In this document: positions 1 to 6,916 of the stretch, piece by piece | Position numbering within the stretch: the first letter of the stretch is position 1 | Layout: each line of letters begins with the position of its first letter | Assembly: GCA_002477955.1 (NCBI GenBank) | Contig: DLLE01000052.1 | Location: 74,787-97,656, forward strand | Direction of reading: 5' to 3' | Length of the DNA stretch: 22,870 nt | Source: Treponema sp. UBA7570 | GTDB taxonomy: Bacteria > Spirochaetota > Spirochaetia > Treponematales > Treponemataceae | Notes under the pieces: generated by a model | Databases searched by the model: none | What the model was told of the DNA's origin: nothing | Seen by the model: only the letters and a program-made list of their open reading frames with translations | Program-made: the position numbers and the translations under genes

Positions 1-56
1 GTTTGCGTTGCAAACTTTCTTATAATCTGTTGTTTCTCACTTCGTTGCGGAACAAC
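1..56 (+). other. Leader segment with two hairpins and a -10-like box
   Basis: Three elements lie in tandem. GTTTGC-GTT-GCAAAC at 1-15 is a perfect inverted repeat with 6-bp arms. TATAAT is at 21-26. GTTGTTTC at 29-36 pairs with GGAACAAC at 49-56 (8 bp with one G·U). The TATAAT could be the -10 of the lipoprotein gene that follows, but its -35 would fall at the window edge or beyond it. The first inverted repeat is nearly identical to the one at 12541-12555 in front of the binding-protein gene. No coding sequence is visible here. Confidence 0.4.
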
Positions 57-58
57 TT

Positions 59-100
59 AAAAAGTCAATCCTAAAACTCAAGTTTTAATCTTGACTTTTT
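59..100 (+). terminator. Terminator-like hairpin before the lipoprotein gene
   Basis: AAAAAGTCAA (59-68) is perfectly complementary to TTGACTTTTT (91-100). An inner AAAAC-TCAA-GTTTT pairing sits in the loop, so almost the whole 42 bases can fold. The 3' arm ends in a T run. It either terminates an operon entering from the left or, if the TATAAT at 21-26 is active, acts as an attenuator in the leader of the next gene. The ribosome-binding site of that gene begins directly after it. Confidence 0.6.
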
Positions 101-114
101 GTGGGAGAAATAAA

Positions 115-870
115 ATGAAAAAGACTATTTTTATTCTTTCTGTTGTAGCTGCTGCTCTGTTCAGTAGCTGTGGAACTACAAAAGTTTCTGGTTCTGGAAT
201 TAAAGGCAATGCTGCTAAAGTTCAGAAGAATTACGTAACGATTCTTGACTATCAGGGAGCATCATTTGGTTCAGAAATTCCTCAGTGGGTTGTTGAAATT
301 GGAAACGGAAATTATTCTGCAGAATATCTTTCTCCGATTATGCCAGGAATTGCCGGCAAAAAGCCATTTGTTGTAGTTTCTCGTGGCGATAACCTTGAAT
401 TTACAAAGCAGTGGGCTGACTTGGTTGATGTAGAAGTTCAGGTTGGTGATGAAATGCAGAGAATTGTTGGAAAAGCTGTTTCTGCTGCTCAGAAAGGACG
501 TTCAAAACAGTCTGGCGATGTAAAAGATCCAACTTCTTTGGAACAAGAATTGAATATGTACAAGCAGGCTGTTTCTGCCGTTGAGCTTAACGGTCTTGAA
601 AAAATTGCTTCATATTGGATCCAGAAAGAAGTAAAGCCATCAAAAAAAGCAAAAGAGTCAAAGGTTTATTATGAATACTATGCTGTTTGGGGCATGACAA
701 AAAAACTTTATGATGCTCAGATTCAGAGCGCTATGAGTTCTATCGAAGACAATACTGACGAAGGAAAAGCTTTGAAAGAAGCTCTTTCTCTTAAACTTCA
801 GAACATGATGATTACTTCAAACAGCGAAGAAGTTAATACTGAAGCTGAAGAGACTCTTGATGCTAAATAA
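115..870 (+). CDS. Putative lipoprotein of unknown function
   Basis: A 251-residue protein. The start at 115 is chosen because GGGAG lies 7 bases upstream and a lipoprotein signal follows at once: MKK, a hydrophobic stretch, then LFSSC with Cys19 as the likely lipidated residue. The -3 Phe makes this a relaxed lipobox of the kind spirochaetes accept. A frame extending upstream to 91 would run into the hairpin's T run and is rejected. The mature part is hydrophilic and rich in Lys, Glu and Ala, with an EIPQWV segment near residue 50 that recalls, weakly, the start of LPP20-type lipoproteins. The C-terminal third is probably helical and acidic at the end. The gene is bracketed by hairpins at 59-100 and 919-958, so it is probably monocistronic. 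I do not recognise the family; membrane attachment is well supported and any role is unknown. Confidence 0.8.
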   Translation: MKKTIFILSVVAAALFSSCGTTKVSGSGIKGNAAKVQKNYVTILDYQGASFGSEIPQWVVEIGNGNYSAEYLSPIMPGIAGKKPFVVVSRGDNLEFTKQWADLVDVEVQVGDEMQRIVGKAVSAAQKGRSKQSGDVKDPTSLEQELNMYKQAVSAVELNGLEKIASYWIQKEVKPSKKAKESKVYYEYYAVWGMTKKLYDAQIQSAMSSIEDNTDEGKALKEALSLKLQNMMITSNSEEVNTEAEETLDAK

Positions 871-918
871 TTTACTTTAAGATTTAATTATTTAGTTTAT
901 GTGATTTGATTTTCTGAT

Positions 919-958
919 AAAAACTTTGTCTCTTTTGCAGACAAAGTTTTTATTTTTT
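919..958 (+). terminator. Rho-independent terminator after the lipoprotein gene
   Basis: AAAACTTTGTCT (920-931) pairs perfectly with AGACAAAGTTTT (939-950) around a 7-base loop and is followed by TATTTTTT. This is a textbook intrinsic terminator about 50 bases past the stop codon. It also shows that the next gene does not begin inside this hairpin. Confidence 0.9.
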
Positions 959-1003
959 AGAAGAAAATCCAATGAATTTGATTTTTTTGTTCAGGCTGGT
1001 TAT

Positions 1004-2071
1004 ATGAAAAATTCTCAAAGAAAAGCATTCTTTTTTAGTTTAGTTCTTTTTGTCTCATCTTTTGCAGTTTATGCGGCAGATAACAAAGGCGATGATATTT
1101 TTGAAAACCAAAAGATTGAAGAAGGCGATTTTTATAAAATTGTCGTTGAGCCTTCAAAAAAAGAAATAGAAGCTGAAAATTCTAAATTTTTTGAAAGCGT
1201 AAAGCAAAAAAAACTCGATATTCTAAAAAGAATTGAAAATGAGCGCCAGAAAGTTGCTTCTTCAAAAAGCCAGATTTCTTCGGCAAAAGAAAAAGCAAAG
1301 GCAGAGCTTGAAAAAAACAAGGCGAATTTAAAAAATAAGCCTGCAAAAAACACAGCGAAGACAAAAACTGAAAATACGGCAACGGATTCTACGGGACAGT
1401 CAAAAAAAGAAGATGTTTCTGTAAGACAGACACAAAAGGCAGATTCTCAGAAAAAAAATTCCGAAAAAGAAATTTTAGAAAACCAAAACAAAACTGAAAA
1501 AAAACAGAAACTAGATTCAAAAAGAAAAACTACGGCAAATAAACCTGTTGTAAAAGAAAATGAACAGAAAAAACTGCTGGAGCGGCAGGATGAAAATAAT
1601 AAAACTATGTCGATTGAAGAGTCCGAGAAAAAAATGGATTCTGTAATAGATATGCGTAAAAAGTTTATTGATTTTGGAATGGGATATAAAGGCATAAGCT
1701 ACGTTTGGGGCGGAAAAACTCCACGACCGGGCTTTGACTGTTCTGGACTTGTATCCTATACGGCAAAACAGAGCCTTGGTATAGATGTAAGGGGAAACGC
1801 CCAGGATATTTACAATCAGACATCTCCTGTTTCGTTGGGAGAAGCTCTTCCTGGCGATTTAATATTTTTTAAGGGCGCTTCTGATTCAAGAATTACGCAT
1901 GTTGGTATTTATTTAGGAAAAAATCCTGGAGAAAATGACTTTGGAAAACAGAATTTATTTTTAAATGCGGCAAGCGGCGGTCCAAGAACTGGTGTAATTA
2001 TCAGCGGTTTGAATGAAAATTACTGGAAAAAAACATTTTACGGCTGTGGAAGAATTATTCCTGAAATTTAA
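1004..2071 (+). CDS. Secreted NlpC/P60 family cell-wall endopeptidase
   Basis: A 355-residue protein from the ATG at 1004. An in-frame codon at 926 would put the start inside the preceding terminator. An N-terminal signal peptide probably ends at VYA near residue 25. Residues about 45-220 form a Lys/Glu/Gln-rich, low-complexity, probably coiled-coil linker. The last 120 residues are an NlpC/P60 domain: YVWGG, then FDCSGL with nucleophile Cys246, then THVGIYLG with His299, and a closing block VIISGLNENYWKK that closely resembles E. coli Spr/MepS. The position that is the third catalytic His in Spr reads LNAAS, giving Asn; Asn and Gln are tolerated at this site in the superfamily. The expected role is cleavage of peptidoglycan stem peptides in the periplasm, with the linker spanning or tethering. 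The family is secure; the exact bond cut is not. Confidence 0.9.
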   Translation: MKNSQRKAFFFSLVLFVSSFAVYAADNKGDDIFENQKIEEGDFYKIVVEPSKKEIEAENSKFFESVKQKKLDILKRIENERQKVASSKSQISSAKEKAKAELEKNKANLKNKPAKNTAKTKTENTATDSTGQSKKEDVSVRQTQKADSQKKNSEKEILENQNKTEKKQKLDSKRKTTANKPVVKENEQKKLLERQDENNKTMSIEESEKKMDSVIDMRKKFIDFGMGYKGISYVWGGKTPRPGFDCSGLVSYTAKQSLGIDVRGNAQDIYNQTSPVSLGEALPGDLIFFKGASDSRITHVGIYLGKNPGENDFGKQNLFLNAASGGPRTGVIISGLNENYWKKTFYGCGRIIPEI

Positions 2072-2093
2072 GAAATAATTGTGAATGCGTTAC

Positions 2094-2191
2094 GGATTGT
2101 AAGGGCGCCGGAGGTGTTGTTTTCTGGAATGCAATGAAAGAAAACAATGCAACCCTGAAAAGCCGGACGGCAACTTGTTGCCGGAACGCCC
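2094..2191 (+). repeat. Interspersed structured repeat, copy A
   Basis: This intergenic block begins GGATTGTAAGGGCG and carries the 3' block GCAACCCTGAAAAGCCGG. It contains a hairpin TTGTTTTCT (2117-2125) / AGAAAACAA (2139-2147) and a second, CGGCAAC / GTTGCCG (2168-2183). An outer pairing GGGCG (2103-2107) / CGCCC (2187-2191) closes it. It shares its ends with copies at 4812-4899 and 19985-20063 and its 3' block with 13578-13647, whereas the hairpin sequence is unrelated. No coding potential is evident. Confidence 0.6.
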
Positions 2192-2215
2192 ATAAATACA
2201 AAAAATAGCGTGTAA

Positions 2216-2244
2216 TTGCCCCTGTTAAAATAAGTTGCTATAAT
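2216..2244 (+). promoter_or_regulatory. Sigma-70-type promoter for gpsA-ffh
   Basis: TTGCCC (2216-2221), a 17-base spacer and a perfect TATAAT (2239-2244) precede gpsA. Transcription would start near 2251, giving a leader of about 50 bases. The same -35 hexamer, TTGCCC, occurs in the gltX promoter. Confidence 0.75.
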
Positions 2245-2302
2245 TAGAATACTATCTCTGTGGTTTATTGGCTTTATTAGAGAAAAAATTACGAGGTCTT
2301 AA

Positions 2303-3364
2303 ATGGTATCTAAAAATGTTGGTGTTATTGGTGCTGGTGCGTGGGGTTCTGGTCTTGCACAGGCAATTGCCCGTGGTGGACATAAGGTTCAGATGTGGGC
2401 GCGCGAACAGGATGTAGTTGACGGCATAAATAACAATCATGAAAATAAGCGCTATCTTCCGGGCTATCCTCTTTCTGAAAATATGACTGCTTCTTCTGAT
2501 ATAAAAGAAGTTGCCAGCGGAAAAGAATTTTTGATTCTTGCTTCTCCTTCGCTCTATCTTGCTTCTACTGCTAAGCAGCTGCTTGAAGTTGATGATATTA
2601 AGCAGGGAAATGTTACTATCGGCGTAATTACAAAAGGTTTTATTACTTCTGCCGAAGGACCGAAACTTGTTCTTGAAACTTTGGAAAATGTTTTGCCTCC
2701 ATGTTATAAAGGTCAGCTTGTTTATATTGCCGGACCTTCTCATGCAGAGGAAGTTGCAATGGGAAAACTTACAGGTTTGATTGCTGCTTCTGAAAATGCG
2801 AAAAATTCTATTCGTTTCCGGGAACTTATGCATGTTCCTGGACTTATGGTTTATTCTTCGCTTGATGTTATTGGTGTTCAGATTTGTGCCGCCGCAAAGA
2901 ACGTAATTGCGATTGTTTTTGGCGCATTGGACGCTATTGCTGAACATTCGGATCAGTTTGGCGATAATACGGAATCTTTGCTTCTTGCTGCCGGACTTAA
3001 CGAAATTCAAACTCTCGGCATGGCTATGGGAGCAACACATCCAGAAACATTTACTTCGATTGCCGGTGTAGGCGATCTTGATGTAACCTGCCGCTCAAAA
3101 TATGGACGTAACCGCCGTTTTGGTCAGGATATGATAAAAACAGACATGCTTGAAAAATTTAAAAATCTTGATGACCTTATTGCGCGCATTGGCGAAATCG
3201 GCTATTTGTCGGAAGGTGCTGTTGCCTGCAAATATGTGCACGAAATTGCTGCTAAGCTTGGTATTAAACTTCTGATTTGCGAAGGTCTTTATAGAATTCT
3301 CAATAAGGAAATAAAACCTGCTGACTTGATTAACGACCTTTTGACAACAGGAAAAATTGACTAA
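2303..3364 (+). CDS. gpsA: NAD(P)-dependent glycerol-3-phosphate dehydrogenase
   Basis: A 353-residue cytoplasmic enzyme that interconverts dihydroxyacetone phosphate and sn-glycerol 3-phosphate, supplying the glycerol backbone of phospholipids. The N-terminal Rossmann fold shows GVIGAGAWG (residues 7-15). Substrate-pocket ITKGF holds Lys111, GPSHA is at 144-148, and the catalytic Lys is in AAKNV (Lys199). The conserved C-terminal block IAGVGDLDVTC spans about 253-263 and is followed by the basic stretch GRNRRFG. Length is normal for the family. GAGG at 2293-2296 provides the ribosome-binding site for the ATG at 2303. It heads a likely two-gene unit with ffh, 37 bases downstream. A long open frame on the opposite strand (2252-3040) is a codon-bias shadow. 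Confidence 0.96.
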   Translation: MVSKNVGVIGAGAWGSGLAQAIARGGHKVQMWAREQDVVDGINNNHENKRYLPGYPLSENMTASSDIKEVASGKEFLILASPSLYLASTAKQLLEVDDIKQGNVTIGVITKGFITSAEGPKLVLETLENVLPPCYKGQLVYIAGPSHAEEVAMGKLTGLIAASENAKNSIRFRELMHVPGLMVYSSLDVIGVQICAAAKNVIAIVFGALDAIAEHSDQFGDNTESLLLAAGLNEIQTLGMAMGATHPETFTSIAGVGDLDVTCRSKYGRNRRFGQDMIKTDMLEKFKNLDDLIARIGEIGYLSEGAVACKYVHEIAAKLGIKLLICEGLYRILNKEIKPADLINDLLTTGKID

Positions 3365-3401
3365 AATTTAAAAATTAGCTGATTGTTTACAGGAATAAAA
3401 A

Positions 3402-4775
3402 ATGCTTGAAAAAATTACAAATACTTTCAGTAATATTGTCCGTACTGTGAGCGGAAAATCTACGATTACAGAAAAAAATATTGAAGACACAGTTGAACAG
3501 ATAAAAATGGCTCTTCTTGAAGCCGATGTGAACCTTCGTGTTGTGCGTCGCTTTGTTAATGCTACGATTGAAGAAGCTAAAGGCGAAAAAGTTCTGCGCG
3601 CTGTAGATCCTGGACAGCAGTTTGTAAAAATTATCTATGATCGCATTGTAAAAATGCTCGGCGACCAGAAGGTTGACTTGCACTTAAAAGGTCCTGATAC
3701 ACAGTCTGTAATTCTTTTGCTTGGTCTTCAGGGAGCTGGTAAAACGACTGCCGCTCATAAACTTGCAGCCAGACTTTTAAAAGAAGGCAGAAAACCTGTT
3801 CTTGTAGCCTGTGACCTTGTTCGTCCTGCTGCCGTTGAGCAGTTAAAAACTCTTGGCGAAAAGATTGGCGTAAGTGTTTATTTTGAAGATGGTGAAAAAA
3901 ATGCCGTAAAAGTTGCAAAAAACGGTCTTTCGTTTGCAAAAAAGAATGGTTTTGATACGGTGATTGTTGATACTGCCGGCCGTCTCCAAATTGACGAAAA
4001 TATGATGGAAGAACTTGTTTCTGTAAAAAAAGCAGTTGCCCCTCAGGAAGTGCTTTTGGTTGCAGATGCAATGACCGGCCAGAACGCAGTTGACGTTGCC
4101 AAAAGTTTTGACGAGCAGCTTGGACTTACAGGTGTAATTCTTACAAAATTTGACTCCGACGCTCGTGGCGGTGCGGCCCTTTCCTTAAAGACAATCACTG
4201 GAAAACCGATTTTGTTTATCGGTACAGGCGAAAAGACTGATGATTTTGAACCTTTTCATCCGGACAGAATAGCAAGCCGTATTCTTGGCATGGGCGACAT
4301 TGTAAGTTTGGTTGAAAAAGCTCAGCAGACGGTTGATGAAGAGGAAGCCAAAAAACTTCAGGCAAAAATTGCCCGAAATGAATTTACTTTGAATGATATG
4401 CTTGCTCAGTTTGAAAACGTCGGAAAAATGGGAAGCGTAAGTTCTTTGCTCGATATGATTCCTGGACTTTCTGGACAAATAGATGAAAGCAAGATTGACC
4501 TTTCTGGAATGAAAAGACAGAAGGCGATTATTCAGGCGATGACTCAAAAGGAGCGCAATAATCATTTGATTATTGGTCCGAGCCGCCGCAAGAGAATTGC
4601 AAAAGGAAGCGGAACAAGCGTAGCTGAAGTAAATAAACTAATAAAGCAGTTTGAAAAAACTAAGCTTACAATGAAAAAACTTACAAAAAATCGCGGAATG
4701 CAGGCAAAACTTATGCAAGGAATGGCTGGAATGGGCGGCGGTTTTCCTGGCGGATTTCCGGGATTTGGCCGTTAA
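3402..4775 (+). CDS. ffh: Signal recognition particle protein Ffh (SRP54)
   Basis: A 457-residue GTPase that binds 4.5S RNA and signal sequences and delivers ribosomes to the FtsY receptor at the membrane. Domains in order: N-terminal helical bundle (about 1-90), then the G domain with GLQGAGKTT (108-116), DTAGR (190-194) and TKFDSDARGG (248-257). The Met-rich M domain follows (about 320-440) with the RNA-binding block SRRKRIAKGSGTS. The end is Met/Gly-rich (a GGGFPGGFPGF-type tail). All key motifs are present and the length is normal. AGGA 8 bases ahead supports the ATG. It is probably co-transcribed with gpsA. No T-rich terminator follows at once; repeat copy B occupies the space to the next gene. 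Confidence 0.97.
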   Translation: MLEKITNTFSNIVRTVSGKSTITEKNIEDTVEQIKMALLEADVNLRVVRRFVNATIEEAKGEKVLRAVDPGQQFVKIIYDRIVKMLGDQKVDLHLKGPDTQSVILLLGLQGAGKTTAAHKLAARLLKEGRKPVLVACDLVRPAAVEQLKTLGEKIGVSVYFEDGEKNAVKVAKNGLSFAKKNGFDTVIVDTAGRLQIDENMMEELVSVKKAVAPQEVLLVADAMTGQNAVDVAKSFDEQLGLTGVILTKFDSDARGGAALSLKTITGKPILFIGTGEKTDDFEPFHPDRIASRILGMGDIVSLVEKAQQTVDEEEAKKLQAKIARNEFTLNDMLAQFENVGKMGSVSSLLDMIPGLSGQIDESKIDLSGMKRQKAIIQAMTQKERNNHLIIGPSRRKRIAKGSGTSVAEVNKLIKQFEKTKLTMKKLTKNRGMQAKLMQGMAGMGGGFPGGFPGFGR

Positions 4776-4811
4776 GCGGTAAAATGCATATTTTTGGGTA
4801 AATCCTAGCCT

Positions 4812-4899
4812 GGATTGCAGCCCCGAAGTTACATTCTGGCGATTAAGCTTTGCGAAATTGCCGGAATGTAATGGAGCGAAAGCGGAAGGGCGGAAAGCC
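4812..4899 (+). repeat. Interspersed structured repeat, copy B
   Basis: The block starts GGATTGCAGCCCCGA, which differs from copy D at a single base. It then folds into a 16-bp hairpin: TTACATTCTGGCGATT (4829-4844) pairs with AATTGCCGGAATGTAA (4856-4871) with only two G·U pairs. GCTTTGC sits at the apex, as in copies C and D. The 3' block GAGCGAAAGCGGAAGGGCGG follows and ends in AAGCC. The element lies between ffh and the DUF218 gene, outside any convincing open frame. Confidence 0.65.
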
Positions 4900-4940
4900 A
4901 CTCGACTGTAAAAGTTTGCTCCATTTTTTTATTAAAGTTT

Positions 4941-5765
4941 ATGATTTTTGCAATTTTTGTTTTTATTTCTGCCTTGTCTTTTTTTTATTTTGTTGCAATG
5001 CAGATTGCTTCTCCCGGAACTTTTTTGGGAACCTTTTTTGGTTTTTCTGCTGTCTGGCTTTTGTGCGCCGTATTTTTTGCAGTTCTTGCTGTTTTGCAGA
5101 AAAAAAAGCTTTTAAGAACGATTTTTTTTAAGATAAAACGCAGCGTAAAAATATTTTTTTGCATTTTTGTCTTTTTATGCGCTGTAATTTGCGGTATAAA
5201 CTTGTTTCTTATCTGTAATCCGAAACTTTCTGACGGAAAAGAAAAAGTTCAGTATGTGATTTTGCTTGGCGGTGGAATTACAAAAGACGCAAAATTGACA
5301 TTGTCGGTTCAAAACCGTGTGCGTGTGGCAGGCGAGTACTTAAAAACTCAGCCTCAGGCGATTTCTGTTGTAACCGGCGGACAAGGAAGATTTTCTCCTT
5401 GTCCGGAATCTGACGTTTTAAAACCTGCGCTTGAATCCTGCGGAATTGACGGAAAAAGGGTTCTTGCGGAAAATATGGCAAAAGATACGATTGAGAATTT
5501 TTTGTTTAGCGCAAAAATTCTTGCAGAACATGAGAATAAAACAGTTCAGGAAATTTTAAATGCGCCGGTTGCTGTTGTGACAAGCGATTTTCACCTTGCG
5601 AGGGCGGAACGGCTTGCAAATAGAATTGGTTTTACGGACGTTTACGGAGTTGCCTCAAAGACGCCGGCACTTTTTGTTTTGAATTCTTATTCGCGCGAAA
5701 TTTGTTCTTACATAAAATTAAATTTGCGGATTTTATTTACAGGAAAACCTTCGCTTTTAAAATAA
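4941..5765 (+). CDS. DUF218/YdcF-SanA-ElyC-like membrane protein
   Basis: A 274-residue protein. Three hydrophobic segments lie at about 1-20, 33-53 and 70-92, after which a soluble domain follows. That domain carries the DUF218 landmarks: YVILLGGG (105-112), VVTGGQG (143-149), an acidic site followed by DTIEN (182-186), and VTSDFHLARA (213-222). E. coli members (SanA, ElyC, YdcF) affect envelope integrity and peptidoglycan or lipid-carrier metabolism, but the reaction is not settled, so a precise function is not assigned. No Shine-Dalgarno sequence precedes the ATG at 4941. The stop lies 24 bases before the HD-domain gene, suggesting one transcription unit. Family assignment is good; the start could be shifted. 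Confidence 0.82.
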   Translation: MIFAIFVFISALSFFYFVAMQIASPGTFLGTFFGFSAVWLLCAVFFAVLAVLQKKKLLRTIFFKIKRSVKIFFCIFVFLCAVICGINLFLICNPKLSDGKEKVQYVILLGGGITKDAKLTLSVQNRVRVAGEYLKTQPQAISVVTGGQGRFSPCPESDVLKPALESCGIDGKRVLAENMAKDTIENFLFSAKILAEHENKTVQEILNAPVAVVTSDFHLARAERLANRIGFTDVYGVASKTPALFVLNSYSREICSYIKLNLRILFTGKPSLLK

Positions 5766-5789
5766 AATTTTGGAATATTTAAAGTACAT

Positions 5790-6845
5790 ATGGAAGATTT
5801 TGCTTCAAAATATCATAAAATCCTCTGCAAGGAGTTTCCTTCCTGGCTTTGCGGTTATGTTTGTCTGCCGGCTTTACAGAGGCTTAAAGGCATTGGGCTT
5901 TTGTGCGGAACTGACTGGACTGCGCTTTACAGAAATAGATTTTTTTACAGCCGTTTTGATCACAGTGTTGGAACAGCTCTTGTTGCCTGGAATTTTTCTC
6001 AGGATAAGAAGCAGACACTTGCGGCTCTTTTTCATGACATTGCGACAGGCGTTTTTAGCCACGTAAATGATTTTAGGAAGGGAGACGCTTTAAAGCAGGA
6101 ATTGAGTGAAAACGAAACTTTTAATATTCTTGCTGGCGACGAAAAACTTGCTGAACTTTTAAAAAAAGACAGGATTGAACTTGAGGAAATTGCCGATTAT
6201 CACATTTATCCTTTGTGCGACAACGAAATTCCGCGTCTGAGCGCAGACAGGCTGGAATATATGTTTCCTAGCAATATGGTCCTGGCATTTTTGAACAACG
6301 GACACGTCTGGACATTTGAAGAAACTGAAGAAATTTATAAAAATATCTGTGTGTTAAAAAACGAAAGTGGAAAAGATGAGCTTGGGTTTTCGGATTTAAA
6401 ACTTGCAGAACTTTATACCGAAGGTTTTTGCGACTGCTCTTTGATTTTACAGCGCAACGAAAATAAACTTGCGTTAAATATGCTTGGAAAAATCGTAAAT
6501 CTTGCGATTGAAAAAAAACTGATAACAGAAAAAGACTGCATGTCTTTGAGCGAAAAAAAAGTGATTGAAATTTTTGACGAATATGCGGTTCAGAACGACA
6601 GTTATCTTTCTTCGCTTATAAAAAAATGGCGGACAATGACGCAGATTGAACGGTTTTGCCAGGAACCTGAGCAAAATTATTACAGCGTAAATCTTGAAGT
6701 AAAAAAAAGATATATAAATCCTCTTGTAAAGCATTTTTCTGGAAAAGTTGAGCGGGTTTCTGAGGCAAGTCCTAGAGCGCAGACAATGATTCAAAGTCTC
6801 TTGAATTTTAAGGACAGTGAATACGGTGCTGTAAAACTGCTATAA
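5790..6845 (+). CDS. HD-domain phosphohydrolase (dGTPase/SAMHD1-like)
   Basis: A 351-residue cytoplasmic protein. The metal-binding HD signature is complete: RFDHSVG (His58), LFHDIA (His82-Asp83) and a distal Asp153 in LSADRLEY. The Arg-x-x-His-Ser start of the motif and the later ADR(L) are typical of the dNTP triphosphohydrolase/SAMHD1 branch. His91 in GVFSH lies where this branch often has an extra active-site His. It is shorter than classical dGTPases (about 500 residues) and the C-terminal half is not recognisable to me, so the substrate (dNTP, nucleotide or other phosphoester) is open. No clear Shine-Dalgarno precedes the ATG, but a TATTTA lies 8 bases upstream. A 98-codon frame overlapping its start (5770-6066) is discarded. 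Confidence 0.82.
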   Translation: MEDFASKYHKILCKEFPSWLCGYVCLPALQRLKGIGLLCGTDWTALYRNRFFYSRFDHSVGTALVAWNFSQDKKQTLAALFHDIATGVFSHVNDFRKGDALKQELSENETFNILAGDEKLAELLKKDRIELEEIADYHIYPLCDNEIPRLSADRLEYMFPSNMVLAFLNNGHVWTFEETEEIYKNICVLKNESGKDELGFSDLKLAELYTEGFCDCSLILQRNENKLALNMLGKIVNLAIEKKLITEKDCMSLSEKKVIEIFDEYAVQNDSYLSSLIKKWRTMTQIERFCQEPEQNYYSVNLEVKKRYINPLVKHFSGKVERVSEASPRAQTMIQSLLNFKDSEYGAVKLL

Positions 6846-6880
6846 AAGCAAAATTGGCTGATACTTATGTTATGCTTGTG

Positions 6881-6909
6881 TTGAGGAGTTTGAAAATTTC
6901 CGCTAAACT
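6881..6909 (+). promoter_or_regulatory. Possible promoter giving a leaderless parE transcript
   Basis: TTGAGG (6881-6886), a 17-base spacer and TAAACT (6904-6909) end 7 bases before the ATG at 6917. If used, transcription would start at or next to the start codon. GAGGAG at 6883-6888 looks like a ribosome-binding site but is 28 bases from the ATG, too far to serve it. Confidence 0.4.
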
Positions 6910-6916
6910 TAGATTT

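Noticed and set aside
115..870. LPP20-family assignment of the first lipoprotein
   Set aside because: Only a short EIPQWV-like segment supports it, which is too little for a family call.
926..1003. Upstream extension of the NlpC/P60 gene
   Set aside because: It would place the start inside a perfect intrinsic terminator and in front of the signal peptide. The ATG at 1004 is the natural start.
2252..3040. 262-codon open frame antisense to gpsA
   Set aside because: It lies entirely opposite a well-conserved gene apart from its end, has no recognisable domain, and its composition (Asn/Arg/Ser-rich) is what the codon bias of gpsA would produce.
4850..5131. 93-codon frame overlapping repeat copy B and the DUF218 start
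   Set aside because: It is Phe/Cys-rich, arises from T-rich DNA in another frame of the DUF218 gene and begins inside the repeat hairpin.
5770..6066. 98-codon frame overlapping the start of the HD-domain gene
   Set aside because: It starts with TTG, overlaps the conserved HD signature in another frame and has no motif.
6854..6916. TTG (6854) or ATG (6872) start for parE
   Set aside because: Neither has a ribosome-binding site. The residues added are hydrophobic and unlike the basic tail, and a -10-like box sits between them and the ATG at 6917. Not fully excluded.
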